Positions 1 to 5,880 are shown, counted from the first letter of the stretch. The stretch: DNA of 10,044 nt from Candidatus Woesearchaeota archaeon (GCA_018303705.1 JAGVXQ010000025.1:1-10044); one strand, 5' to 3'. Program-made: numbers and translations. Notes: generated by a model not told the origin, from the letters alone.

Positions 1-712
1 TCTTGCCAAAACACCCATTTTTTATCATGAGCCTTGCCCTTGATGTTTGCTCTTCGTCAACAAGATAATATGAGTTGCCTGTTTGGTATAATATTGTCAT
101 GGACTCTATGCTTGCCAATGCATCGCAGTTAACATCAAGCTCCAATGATGGCATAGAGCTTACAATGCCTTGTGCCAGGCATTTGTTTATGTTGTAGAAT
201 GTTGAGTTGCCACATTCAGGAAAGACACCCTTAACAACCTTAACCTCCTTTTCCACTGAATTGTTATTGAGCTCGTAAGAAAGCCTGCAAGACCCTGTTT
301 CAGATGTTGCAATCTCAAGGTACCATGCTCCTGTCAATGTGGCTGATGATTGTGATTTTTCAAGCCAGCCTTTTTCTGATTCTGTGTCAAGCCCCATTAA
401 ACTAAGGGCGATTGATGCAAATGAAGTGTCTTTTATTGTGCATGACTGTCTTGGCCAGCATTTCTGCTCATTTTCCTGGGACCTTAGATAAGCTATTTCC
501 TTGCTTACATCCTTGCCAACAGCGCCAAACGCCATCAATGCCAAAGATGTGTCTATAATGTTGCTGTTATAGCTGCCATTGGATGACTTTGATGCAAGAT
601 AAGAATATGCGCCACCAATGTTGAAGTCTGCGTTGACAGAAAAAATTGCTGCCAAGAACATTATTGAAACCAATGCGAGCTTGCAATTAACAGACTGATG
701 CACCCCTTTCAT
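1..712 (-). CDS. Secreted protein with terpene-cyclase/prenyltransferase-like toroid repeats (C-terminus off window)
   Basis: Reading leftward from the ATG at 710-712, the frame stays open for 237 codons to the window edge, so the C-terminus is missing. Residues 1-28 look like a signal peptide: a short basic start, a hydrophobic core (LALVSIMFLAAIFSV), and a likely cut after N-A at 28. The mature part has two similar helical units, around residues 53-79 (DTSLALMAFGAVG...) and 95-120 (DTSFASIALSLMGL...). Each has D-T-S, a run of small and hydrophobic residues, then a segment ending in a W/L...Q/E pattern. This resembles alpha/alpha-toroid repeats of squalene-cyclase, prenyltransferase or macroglobulin thioester-domain type. 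Seven cysteines (85, 91, 142, 167, 178, 196, 234) in a predicted exported protein suggest disulfides. No catalytic motif is visible, so an enzymatic role is not claimed. The start lies about 27 bases from a palindromic TATA-like element. Confidence 0.75.
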   Translation of the reverse strand, partial: MKGVHQSVNCKLALVSIMFLAAIFSVNADFNIGGAYSYLASKSSNGSYNSNIIDTSLALMAFGAVGKDVSKEIAYLRSQENEQKCWPRQSCTIKDTSFASIALSLMGLDTESEKGWLEKSQSSATLTGAWYLEIATSETGSCRLSYELNNNSVEKEVKVVKGVFPECGNSTFYNINKCLAQGIVSSMPSLELDVNCDALASIESMTILYQTGNSYYLVDEEQTSRARLMIKNGCFGK

Positions 713-730
713 ATTTGGTTAAAAAGCCGC

Positions 731-746
731 CATTTATTTAAATAAC
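731..746. promoter_or_regulatory. Shared bidirectional TATA element
   Basis: The 52-base divergent gap holds a perfect 12-bp palindrome, TTATTTAAATAA, at 734-745. Its centre is about 25 bases from the ATG at 765 (plus strand) and about 27 bases from the ATG ending at 712 (minus strand). Both distances fit archaeal TATA-to-start spacing for leaderless mRNAs. Neither gene has a Shine-Dalgarno sequence before its start. One TATA box serving both directions is an inference from symmetry and spacing. Confidence 0.55.
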
Positions 747-764
747 TTTCTATCAGTAATCTGC

Positions 765-1337
765 ATGGAAGAGTTTGCAAGGGGAAAAAGGTCTGTTGTA
801 TACAGGGATGGAAACAAAATAATAAAGAGAGAATCCTTGAAAAGCAATGCAATAAACAGGATAGACAATGAGGTTATATGGCTTAGAAAATTAAACAAGC
901 AAGGCATAGGGCCGAGACTTCTGGACCATAAGGAAGGGGAAATAACAATGGAGATTGTCAAAGGCGCACAGATAATGAAATGGCTTGAAACAAGCCACAA
1001 GAAAGAGATGATAATTGTATTAATGGACATATTAAAACAATGCAGAATTCTTGACGAGATGCATGTGAACAAGTATGAGATGACCAACCCTTACAAGCAC
1101 ATAATCATAATGAAGAAAAAGCCAATAATGATAGATTTTGAAAGGTGCAAATATACAAGAAACCCGAAAAATGTAACGCAGTTCTGCCAGTTTTTAATGT
1201 GTGGGAAGGTTAAAAACATACTAGAAAGAAATGGGATAAAAATAGACAGAACATTGCTAAAAAATGCCTTGATTGATTACAAAAAAGAACAAGACGATGA
1301 TAATTTTTTTAGGGTAATTTCATGCATAAACTACTGA
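765..1337 (+). CDS. Small atypical archaeal Ser/Thr protein kinase-like protein (COG2112 type)
   Basis: This 190-residue protein has a reduced kinase fold. Residues 5-14 (ARGKRSVVYR) form a short ATP-loop-like strand pair. K21 is the likely ATP-anchoring lysine, and E36 its helix-C partner. Residues 62-66 (MEIVK) are the hinge. The catalytic-loop region reads YEMTNPYKHII (104-114) instead of the usual HGDxxxxN, and the metal-binding motif is IDFER (123-127), followed by NVTQF (136-140). The EMT-P-KH and DFE pattern matches what I recall of the archaeal predicted Ser/Thr kinase family COG2112, so the altered loop is probably a family trait rather than decay. Substrate is unknown; activity is unproven because the usual base Asp is replaced by E105. 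It appears leaderless, and its 3' end overlaps the convergent phosphoesterase gene by 7 bases. Confidence 0.72.
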   Translation: MEEFARGKRSVVYRDGNKIIKRESLKSNAINRIDNEVIWLRKLNKQGIGPRLLDHKEGEITMEIVKGAQIMKWLETSHKKEMIIVLMDILKQCRILDEMHVNKYEMTNPYKHIIIMKKKPIMIDFERCKYTRNPKNVTQFCQFLMCGKVKNILERNGIKIDRTLLKNALIDYKKEQDDDNFFRVISCINY

Positions 1338-2401
1338 AAATGGCCAAAAACATTTATGTCTATGCTTTTGTTTGCTGACTTGTACCTTATCAGCCTTGCG
1401 CCTATGATCTTGTTTTTTGTTATTATTACTTCTGCAAAGTGCTTGCTTTTTGCCCGGATAACATTATCGTATTTTGATAGTATATATTCATCGCGCCATG
1501 TCCCTGTGTTTATAATGAACTTGTCCTTTATCCTCTCTTCCCTTGCCTTATGGGAATGGCCTATTATCAATATCTCTGTGCCCTTGGTTTTTTTTATGAA
1601 TTTTCTGACCATCTTGTCAAAGGCGACATCATAATGGTTGTTGACCATGCGCATCAACATTTTCCTAACATAGCTGCCTGCTAGCCTATAAGTCGGGTCT
1701 TCCTTGTTTTTTATGACCTTTACCAGGCTCTTGAAGAAATATTTGGTATTCAGGACTGTGAAACGCCTTGACAGGTTTTTAAGCTTGCTCAAAAACAGCT
1801 TCTTTGGGGAAACCCTCTCGAACAATGGATATTGCTTCTTTATCGGCATAAGGTGCTCAAATATTATGTATGTCACGAACGGCAGATTCAGTATCTTCTT
1901 GTTATTATATGTTATTACAGAGTGCTTTCCTACCTTGAATATCAGGTCTAGCTGCGAGCCATGCTCTATGCGCACAGAGCCTTGCTTGTAATAAAATCCG
2001 GAGAAGGCTACCTTGCCAGGAAGCATTTTTTTAAGTGTTTTTTGCACGCTATTAAACATGATGTCAGGGTCATGATTTCCGCAAATGAAAATAACGCTGT
2101 TCTTTTTCTTTTTAAGGAATTTCTTTACTGCAGCAAAGAATTTTGGATGTGCTTTTGCAAACAAGTCAAGCTTTTTTAAAGAGATATCATCTGTTATATA
2201 TCTTGGATATAAATTGTTGTGGCCTGTCTTTATGAAATCGAAAGTGTCGCCGTTGAATACTATCTCTATTGGTATGTGGTCATAACGATGTATGAGGTAT
2301 GAGCTTATGAAAGAACAAAATGCATCGTCATCTATGAAGTCATCTGTTAAAGAGCCATCGCCTACTTCTATGTCGCTTAAAACCAAAACTATCTTGTCCA
2401 T
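1331..2401 (-). CDS. Calcineurin-like metallophosphoesterase (LpxH/UDP-diacylglucosamine hydrolase-like fold)
   Basis: This 356-residue protein has the ordered motifs of dinuclear-metal phosphoesterases: LSDIEVGDG (8-16), NGDTFDF (50-56), CGNHD (107-111), EHGSQLD (146-152), GHSHKA (281-286) and NTGTW (298-302). Motif I is D-x-E where most family members have D-x-H, so metal site A may differ. An insert of about 100 residues, rich in Lys, Arg and aromatics (about 165-270), separates the HG and GHxH motifs and could form a lid or membrane/nucleic-acid surface. There is no signal peptide, so it should be cytoplasmic. It lies 18 bases downstream of eS1, in the same direction, and is probably the last gene of that transcript. 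The substrate cannot be told from sequence; phospholipid-headgroup, nucleotide and nucleic-acid phosphoesters are all possible. Confidence 0.83.
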   Translation of the reverse strand: MDKIVLVLSDIEVGDGSLTDDFIDDDAFCSFISSYLIHRYDHIPIEIVFNGDTFDFIKTGHNNLYPRYITDDISLKKLDLFAKAHPKFFAAVKKFLKKKKNSVIFICGNHDPDIMFNSVQKTLKKMLPGKVAFSGFYYKQGSVRIEHGSQLDLIFKVGKHSVITYNNKKILNLPFVTYIIFEHLMPIKKQYPLFERVSPKKLFLSKLKNLSRRFTVLNTKYFFKSLVKVIKNKEDPTYRLAGSYVRKMLMRMVNNHYDVAFDKMVRKFIKKTKGTEILIIGHSHKAREERIKDKFIINTGTWRDEYILSKYDNVIRAKSKHFAEVIITKNKIIGARLIRYKSANKSIDINVFGHFQ

Positions 2402-2419
2402 GGTACATAGGCCTTTTAG

Positions 2420-2977
2420 TTATGCCTTTTTAACTATGCGAAATTCACATGCAACCAAAGGGTAAATCTTGGCTATGTTCTCCCTAAGCTGCTTTTGTGT
2501 CTTGTTTGACATCACAGAACTCATGAATTCTTCGAATGTCTGGTTCTTAAGCTCGTTGGAAATAAAATCTACTGTCAATTTCCTTATTGCAGTAAGAACT
2601 GAATGTTTTGTCTTGTTCTTTGTGAGAAGCATTGGCTTTATCTGCATGTTAACATTATCCTTGCTTTTAAGCTTGAAAGAATCCTCTATCTTCTCTATGC
2701 CTTTTCTCATCATCCTTTTCACATGGGTAAGGAGCATTTCATACCCTGTTAACTCTGTCAACGCCTTTTCTCCATCTATCCTTGATACCTTGAATATTAT
2801 CCTAAAATTCTGCTTTTTTGGATCATTGGTGAGCTCCATGAGGTTCAGTGAGATGTTCTTGCCTATCAAAGAATTTGGATCGCCAACTATGCTTTCGCCT
2901 ATTACATATCCCTTAAAATATTCCGGGGCATATATCTTATACCATTTCTTCTTTTTCTTCTGAACATTTGTTGCCAT
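2420..2977 (-). CDS. rps3ae: Small-subunit ribosomal protein eS1 (S3Ae)
   Basis: This 185-residue protein is recognisable along its whole length as archaeal/eukaryotic eS1. It has a basic start (ATNVQKKKKKWYKIYAPEYF), then FKGYVIGESIVGDPNSLIGKNISLNL, a central FKVSRI...LTGYEML...MRKGIEKIEDSF region, and a C-terminal domain with LTAIRKLTVDFI and KIYPLVACEFRIVK. The protein sits on the 30S platform near the mRNA exit. The ATG at 2975-2977 is chosen because it gives the usual family start; an in-frame TTG at 2990-2992 would add only five residues (MQSLH) that the family lacks. No Shine-Dalgarno precedes it, and a TATA-like box lies about 28 bases upstream, so the mRNA is probably leaderless or nearly so. 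It follows the RecJ-like gene after a 215-base gap. Confidence 0.96.
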   Translation of the reverse strand: MATNVQKKKKKWYKIYAPEYFKGYVIGESIVGDPNSLIGKNISLNLMELTNDPKKQNFRIIFKVSRIDGEKALTELTGYEMLLTHVKRMMRKGIEKIEDSFKLKSKDNVNMQIKPMLLTKNKTKHSVLTAIRKLTVDFISNELKNQTFEEFMSSVMSNKTQKQLRENIAKIYPLVACEFRIVKKA

Positions 2978-3000
2978 ATGGAGAGATTGCAAAAAGATGC

Positions 3001-3010
3001 TTAATAAAAC
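3001..3010 (-). promoter_or_regulatory. TATA-like box for eS1
   Basis: On the minus strand this reads GTTTTATTAA. It is centred about 28 bases upstream of the chosen eS1 start, the spacing expected for a leaderless or very short-leader archaeal transcript. It implies eS1 can be expressed separately from the upstream S15-RecJ genes. Confidence 0.45.
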
Positions 3011-3014
3011 TTTC

Positions 3015-3128
3015 TATGGGGCGGTCATGGTGAAATCCTCATTCAAAGTTAGTACAAGCACAGAAGGGAAAGCTAATCTGTTTTTCTTTTCAAAAAATAG
3101 CTTAGGATTTCACCAAGGCTTATGGGGC
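3015..3128. repeat. Symmetric element: inverted repeats inside flanking 8-bp direct repeats (MITE-like or structured RNA)
   Basis: The 215-base gap between the RecJ-like gene and eS1 contains no ORF but is clearly structured. TATGGGGC occurs at 3015-3022 and again at 3121-3128 in direct orientation. Exactly five bases inside each copy lie perfect 12-bp inverted repeats: TGGTGAAATCCT (3028-3039) and AGGATTTCACCA (3104-3115). A second inverted pair, AAGCTA (3070-3075) and TAGCTT (3098-3103), abuts the inner edge of the right arm, so the two stems could stack. The arrangement resembles a small non-autonomous transposable element with terminal inverted repeats and an 8-bp target duplication. It could equally be a folded RNA or cis-element upstream of eS1. 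No coding potential was seen on either strand. Confidence 0.5.
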
Positions 3129-3192
3129 TTCTTAGTTGTGATGTCCGGAAATTATTGCACTATAGTTTAATCGAATTATAAAATGCATAGGA

Positions 3193-4602
3193 CTATATTG
3201 CTATGTTTTCCTCAAGCACAAACTTAGAGAGCATCTGGTCAGCGATTTTTATGAATTCAAATTCCTTTTCCTGTGGTATCAAGGCTCCGCAGGCAATCTT
3301 GTGACCGCCAACTATGTGGTTGCCTACCTTTCCAACTATCTTCTGCAAGATGCCCCTAAGGTCAACATCCTTGTAGCCTACAAGCCTTAAGGAAATTTTG
3401 GTTTCATTTGCAGAATGTGCCATCGAGAGTATTATCGTGCCAAGATCGTAGAGGTTTAGCTTTGATATCATTGATGCAAGGGTGCCTATAAGGGTATCGC
3501 GAACATTATCTTCTGCATTTATTATTACATAGCCATGCTTCTCCATTATTGATGTGGTTTTCCTGTTTTTATGGAACCAATCAAGAGAGATTATTATCTC
3601 CTTCTTGTATGTTGAAAGAAGCCCTGTTGCATTTTCCATTGCCTTCTTATTTTTGAAAAATGTGCCTAGTCCTATGCTTGGCTTGCCTAGCCTTGCACAG
3701 CAATTAAGCAGGGTTGAATATTCCTTTGCATCTCTTGTGGTGCTGCCCTCTTCCTCTGATGTTATGCTGTAAACAGGGCCAAATATATCCTCTGGGTTTT
3801 CCTCTGAGCCTAAACGTCTAAGTATTATGCCTGTAACTAGCTGCTTGAGCTCTTCTTCTGTCAGGTCTATGACTTTCTTGTAGGTATTGTCTTTGTTTCT
3901 CATGCTTATGTTAAGCTCATTCAGGAAAAGCATTGCGCCATCTTCGCTGCCTGTAACGCCTGGTATGTATGGGTCTATGCTGTATTCCAGGGCCTTGTGC
4001 AATGGCCTTGTCTGTGTTCCAAAAAGCTTAAGGCCTTTTGTCAGGCTTATTTTGCCTGAGCTTATGGCATCTTCAAGTATGATCTGGTTAAGGCCGGTGA
4101 AACCATTTTTTTCTTGTATATCCCCTATGGCACCTATCAGGGCGATGTATGACAGGTCCATGTTAGCTTCATCAAGGGATTTTGAAAAGAAATATGCCAC
4201 GCCAGAGCCAGAGACTTCAGCGTAATCATGAATTCCATATGCATGTGGATTCAAATGCACTGCCTTTGTCCTTGAATCCTCAAACATGTGGTGGTCAAGT
4301 ATGAATACAGACTTGCTGCCCAGGTGCTTTTCTATGTCCTTGAGATAGCTGCTGCCTATGTCTGAGAATATAAACAAGTCATAGGGCTCTTTTGAAAGCT
4401 CTTCAAGAACGTTATTGTCGAGGAACCTCACCATTGAAAGAACAAATTTTATGTTGTGCCTGTAGAAGGCATTGCTTAAAATTGCTGCTGAAGACAAACC
4501 ATCACAATCCATGTGGGAAACTATGCGTATGGGCTTATTTTGCCTGAGCTCGTTAAACCTTTTAACTGTTTCTTTAACTGCCAGCAAAAAGTCTCCCCTC
4601 AT
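3193..4602 (-). CDS. RecJ-like DHH/DHHA1 single-strand nuclease (archaeal GAN-type)
   Basis: This 469-residue protein has the DHH superfamily layout. The catalytic domain shows IVSHMDCDGLSSA (27-39, H30/D32/D34), FSDIG (79-83, D81), the signature LDHH (102-105) and GAIGDIQEKNG (157-167, D161). A linker of about 200 residues follows, then a C-terminal DHHA1 domain with GNHIVGGHKIACGALIP (427-443), which binds substrate. All expected metal-binding residues are present, so it should be an active manganese-dependent exonuclease on single-stranded DNA or RNA. Members of this family include the GINS-associated nuclease of Thermococcales, which works with the CMG-like replication complex. The gene starts 19 bases after the uS15 stop without a clear ribosome-binding site, which supports co-transcription with uS15. 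This order is a recurring archaeal neighbourhood. An nrnA-type (oligonucleotide-degrading) role remains possible. Confidence 0.92.
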   Translation of the reverse strand: MRGDFLLAVKETVKRFNELRQNKPIRIVSHMDCDGLSSAAILSNAFYRHNIKFVLSMVRFLDNNVLEELSKEPYDLFIFSDIGSSYLKDIEKHLGSKSVFILDHHMFEDSRTKAVHLNPHAYGIHDYAEVSGSGVAYFFSKSLDEANMDLSYIALIGAIGDIQEKNGFTGLNQIILEDAISSGKISLTKGLKLFGTQTRPLHKALEYSIDPYIPGVTGSEDGAMLFLNELNISMRNKDNTYKKVIDLTEEELKQLVTGIILRRLGSEENPEDIFGPVYSITSEEEGSTTRDAKEYSTLLNCCARLGKPSIGLGTFFKNKKAMENATGLLSTYKKEIIISLDWFHKNRKTTSIMEKHGYVIINAEDNVRDTLIGTLASMISKLNLYDLGTIILSMAHSANETKISLRLVGYKDVDLRGILQKIVGKVGNHIVGGHKIACGALIPQEKEFEFIKIADQMLSKFVLEENIAI

Positions 4603-4621
4603 TTTTTAGCCACAAAAATCT

Positions 4622-5077
4622 TTAACTTACAATAAGCCTTATCCTTTCACGATCATATTTCCAAGTGCCTGGAAGCACACCTGTTGACTTATAATATTTG
4701 CTTAACTTGTTTATCTTGCTTTCTGTAATATGCAGGCCCCGCTTGGCTGTCATATCGTGCTTATTTTTCTCCAAATGCTTCAGTAGCAATATTTCACGCT
4801 TCATCAAAGATATGAGATCCTCTGGAAACTCCGGGATTATCTTGTTTTCTTCGAGAATATTTGTTATTTTCTTTCCTGTGATCGTCTGAGTATCAGGTAT
4901 GCCATAAGAGTCCCTTAATATAAGACCTATTTGGCTCGGGGCCTTTCCTGATTTTGAAAGCTTTACAACAAGCTGCTCAACTTCCTTCGGAGAATATGTT
5001 AACCATACCGGCTTAACCTTCTTTATTGGCTTTTTGCTGCCATGCTTCCCGTGCTTTCCTGAATATTGCCTTGCCAT
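4622..5077 (-). CDS. rps15: Small-subunit ribosomal protein uS15
   Basis: This 151-residue archaeal-length uS15 begins MARQYSGKHGKHGSKKP, the usual start of the archaeal/eukaryotic S13/S15 N-terminal extension. It continues with WLTYSPKEVEQLVVKLSKSGKAPSQIGLILRDSYGIPD, and ends with the rRNA-binding core: LKHLEKNKHDMTAKRGLHITESKINKL and YYKSTGVLPGTWKYD. It binds the central domain of 16S rRNA early in 30S assembly. The ATG at 5075-5077 is preferred; a further in-frame ATG at 5117-5119 would add 14 residues not found in the family. No Shine-Dalgarno is seen, but a bulged hairpin lies just upstream in the leader. uS15 follows the barrel-protein gene by 82 bases and precedes the RecJ-like gene. 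Confidence 0.96.
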   Translation of the reverse strand: MARQYSGKHGKHGSKKPIKKVKPVWLTYSPKEVEQLVVKLSKSGKAPSQIGLILRDSYGIPDTQTITGKKITNILEENKIIPEFPEDLISLMKREILLLKHLEKNKHDMTAKRGLHITESKINKLSKYYKSTGVLPGTWKYDRERIRLIVS

Positions 5078-5088
5078 ATTGTTTTTAA

Positions 5089-5111
5089 CCTGGTAGAAAT
5101 TACTAGCCAGG
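5089..5111 (-). promoter_or_regulatory. Bulged hairpin in the uS15 leader
   Basis: In the mRNA sense the segment reads CCTGG, a bulged C, TAG, loop TAATTT, CTA, CCAGG: an 8-bp stem with one bulged base and a six-base loop. It ends 11 bases before the uS15 start codon. Many S15 proteins control their own translation by binding leader RNA, but whether archaeal uS15 does so here is only a suggestion. Confidence 0.4.
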
Positions 5112-5159
5112 CATAGCATGTTTTACACAAAACTATCCTCTAAGCAGCATAGTGAAAAA

Positions 5160-5408
5160 TTAGAGTTTATAAACTTTATCTCCAGGCCTTACACGGTCAT
5201 TGACTTTGATGCCGACTGCATCGCCGCCTGATGCTTCCTTGACAACATTCTTGTCTATCTGCATAGATGAAACTGTTTGTGTTAGGTCTGTTGTATGGCC
5301 CTTTATGTGTATATTGTCTCCTACCTTTATGCTACCTGTAAGCTCTATTGCCGCCACCCCTGCCTTAGAAAAATACTGGGCTACAGTTCCTATTTCTTGA
5401 TCTGCCAT
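5160..5408 (-). CDS. Stand-alone EF-Tu domain-2-like translation-factor beta-barrel protein
   Basis: This 82-residue protein consists only of a translation-factor beta-barrel. It has GTVAQYFSKAGVAAIELTGSIKVGDNIHIKGHTTDLTQTVSSMQID (7-52), a variable hairpin, then EASGGDAVGIKVNDRVRPGDKVYKL (58-82). The KVGD...IKG...V.SMQ and A.GD.VGIKV..RVR.GD patterns are those of EF-Tu/IF2/SelB domain 2, and also of the C-terminal barrel of U32 peptidases. There is no GTPase domain, and it is a complete short gene with its own TATA box and stop rather than a fragment. Such proteins are usually annotated 'translation elongation factor-like'; their role is not known to me. Its position ahead of uS15 suggests a link to ribosomes or RNA. 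The ATG at 5406-5408 fits leaderless transcription. Confidence 0.85.
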   Translation of the reverse strand: MADQEIGTVAQYFSKAGVAAIELTGSIKVGDNIHIKGHTTDLTQTVSSMQIDKNVVKEASGGDAVGIKVNDRVRPGDKVYKL

Positions 5409-5425
5409 GCAATATTAGAATGACA

Positions 5426-5439
5426 TTTTATATATAAAA
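5426..5439 (-). promoter_or_regulatory. TATA box of the barrel-protein/uS15/RecJ cluster
   Basis: TTTTATATATAAAA is a perfect 14-bp palindrome and a near-ideal archaeal TATA box. Its centre is about 25 bases from the ATG ending at 5408, so transcription probably begins at the start codon. Because it is symmetric, plus-strand initiation near 5458 is also possible, upstream of the regulator gene's own TATA box. Confidence 0.65.
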
Positions 5440-5488
5440 CTATCTTGAAGGTTTTTCTAGTTTTAGACAAAAACTAAAAACAAAAGCC

Positions 5489-5496
5489 TTATAAAT
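5489..5496 (+). promoter_or_regulatory. TATA box of the Fe-S operon
   Basis: TTATAAAT is centred about 25 bases upstream of the regulator start codon at 5518, preceded by an A-rich stretch. This is canonical archaeal spacing for a leaderless mRNA. Its last base is the first base of the palindromic operator candidate. Confidence 0.65.
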
Positions 5497-5513
5497 ATTA
5501 ACCATGGTTAATA
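5496..5513. promoter_or_regulatory. Palindromic operator candidate before the HTH regulator
   Basis: TATTAACCATGGTTAATA is a perfect 18-bp palindrome lying between the TATA box and the expected transcription start of the regulator gene. A protein bound here would block RNA polymerase. The half-site GGTTAATAAA (5506-5515) is repeated in the same orientation at 5520-5529, across the start of the coding region. Autoregulation by the HTH protein encoded next is the natural inference. Confidence 0.6.
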
Positions 5514-5517
5514 AACG

Positions 5518-5880
5518 ATGGTTAATAAATTATTACAGCCCCAGGAAGTGGAGGTATTTTACATAATACCTGCAATAAGAAGAGAGCTTGCATTGTGCAT
5601 GAAAGACATTGGTTATAAGCAGAAAGACATAGCAAAAAGACTTGGAACTACAGAACCAGCAGTAAGCCAGTACATAAGGGCCAAAAGGGCAACTGAAGTG
5701 CAGTTTGACAGCAACATAAAGAAAGAGATAAAAAATTCTGTCAATGGAATAAAAGACCACAAGACTTTGACCGAGGCTGTACAGAGAATATTAAAGAAGA
5801 TAAACAAGAGCAGGGTAACTTGCGGGATATGCAAGAAGAAGATATCACTGGAAGAAAATTGCAACATCTGTTTCAGGTGA
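5518..5880 (+). CDS. HTH (XRE-like) transcriptional regulator with C-terminal four-cysteine knuckle
   Basis: This 120-residue protein has a helix-turn-helix at about residues 18-57 (IPAIRRELALCMKDIGYKQ, then DIAKRLGTTEPAVSQYIRAK). The recognition helix is TEPAVSQYIRAK. A helical linker (about 60-97) probably mediates dimerisation. The C-terminus is C102-x2-C105-x9-C115-x2-C118, a pattern able to bind zinc, iron or a cluster. It resembles the archaeal COG2522 predicted regulators. It starts the operon, ends 6 bases before the cysteine desulfurase gene, and has an 18-bp palindrome over its promoter. These facts suggest an autoregulated sensor of Fe-S or metal status, comparable in role, but not in sequence, to bacterial IscR or SufR. 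The ligand is not shown by sequence; a structural zinc ribbon is the main alternative. The start gives a leaderless mRNA. Confidence 0.85.
   Translation: MVNKLLQPQEVEVFYIIPAIRRELALCMKDIGYKQKDIAKRLGTTEPAVSQYIRAKRATEVQFDSNIKKEIKNSVNGIKDHKTLTEAVQRILKKINKSRVTCGICKKKISLEENCNICFR

Noticed and set aside
734..1087. Open frame of 117 codons on the minus strand opposite the small kinase
   Set aside because: It overlaps the kinase gene antisense. The true leftward gene starts at 712 and is itself positioned correctly from the shared TATA element.
2469..2963. Open frame of 164 codons on the plus strand opposite eS1
   Set aside because: It is fully antisense to a clear ribosomal protein gene, has low-complexity Phe/Ser/Leu-rich composition typical of a reverse-strand shadow, and has no promoter or ribosome-binding signal.
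2978..2992. Upstream TTG start for eS1 adding five residues
   Set aside because: The family starts at the downstream ATG (MATN...), which also has the better distance to the TATA box.
5078..5119. Upstream ATG for uS15 adding 14 residues
   Set aside because: The extension (MLCLASNFYQVKNN) is not like any uS15 start, whereas MARQYSGKHGKHG is the archaeal pattern; it would also run through the leader hairpin.
5504..5566. Short upstream frame starting at the ATG inside the 18-bp palindrome (20 codons)
   Set aside because: It is out of frame with the regulator, lies before the expected transcription start, and the ATG is a by-product of the CCATGG centre of the palindrome.
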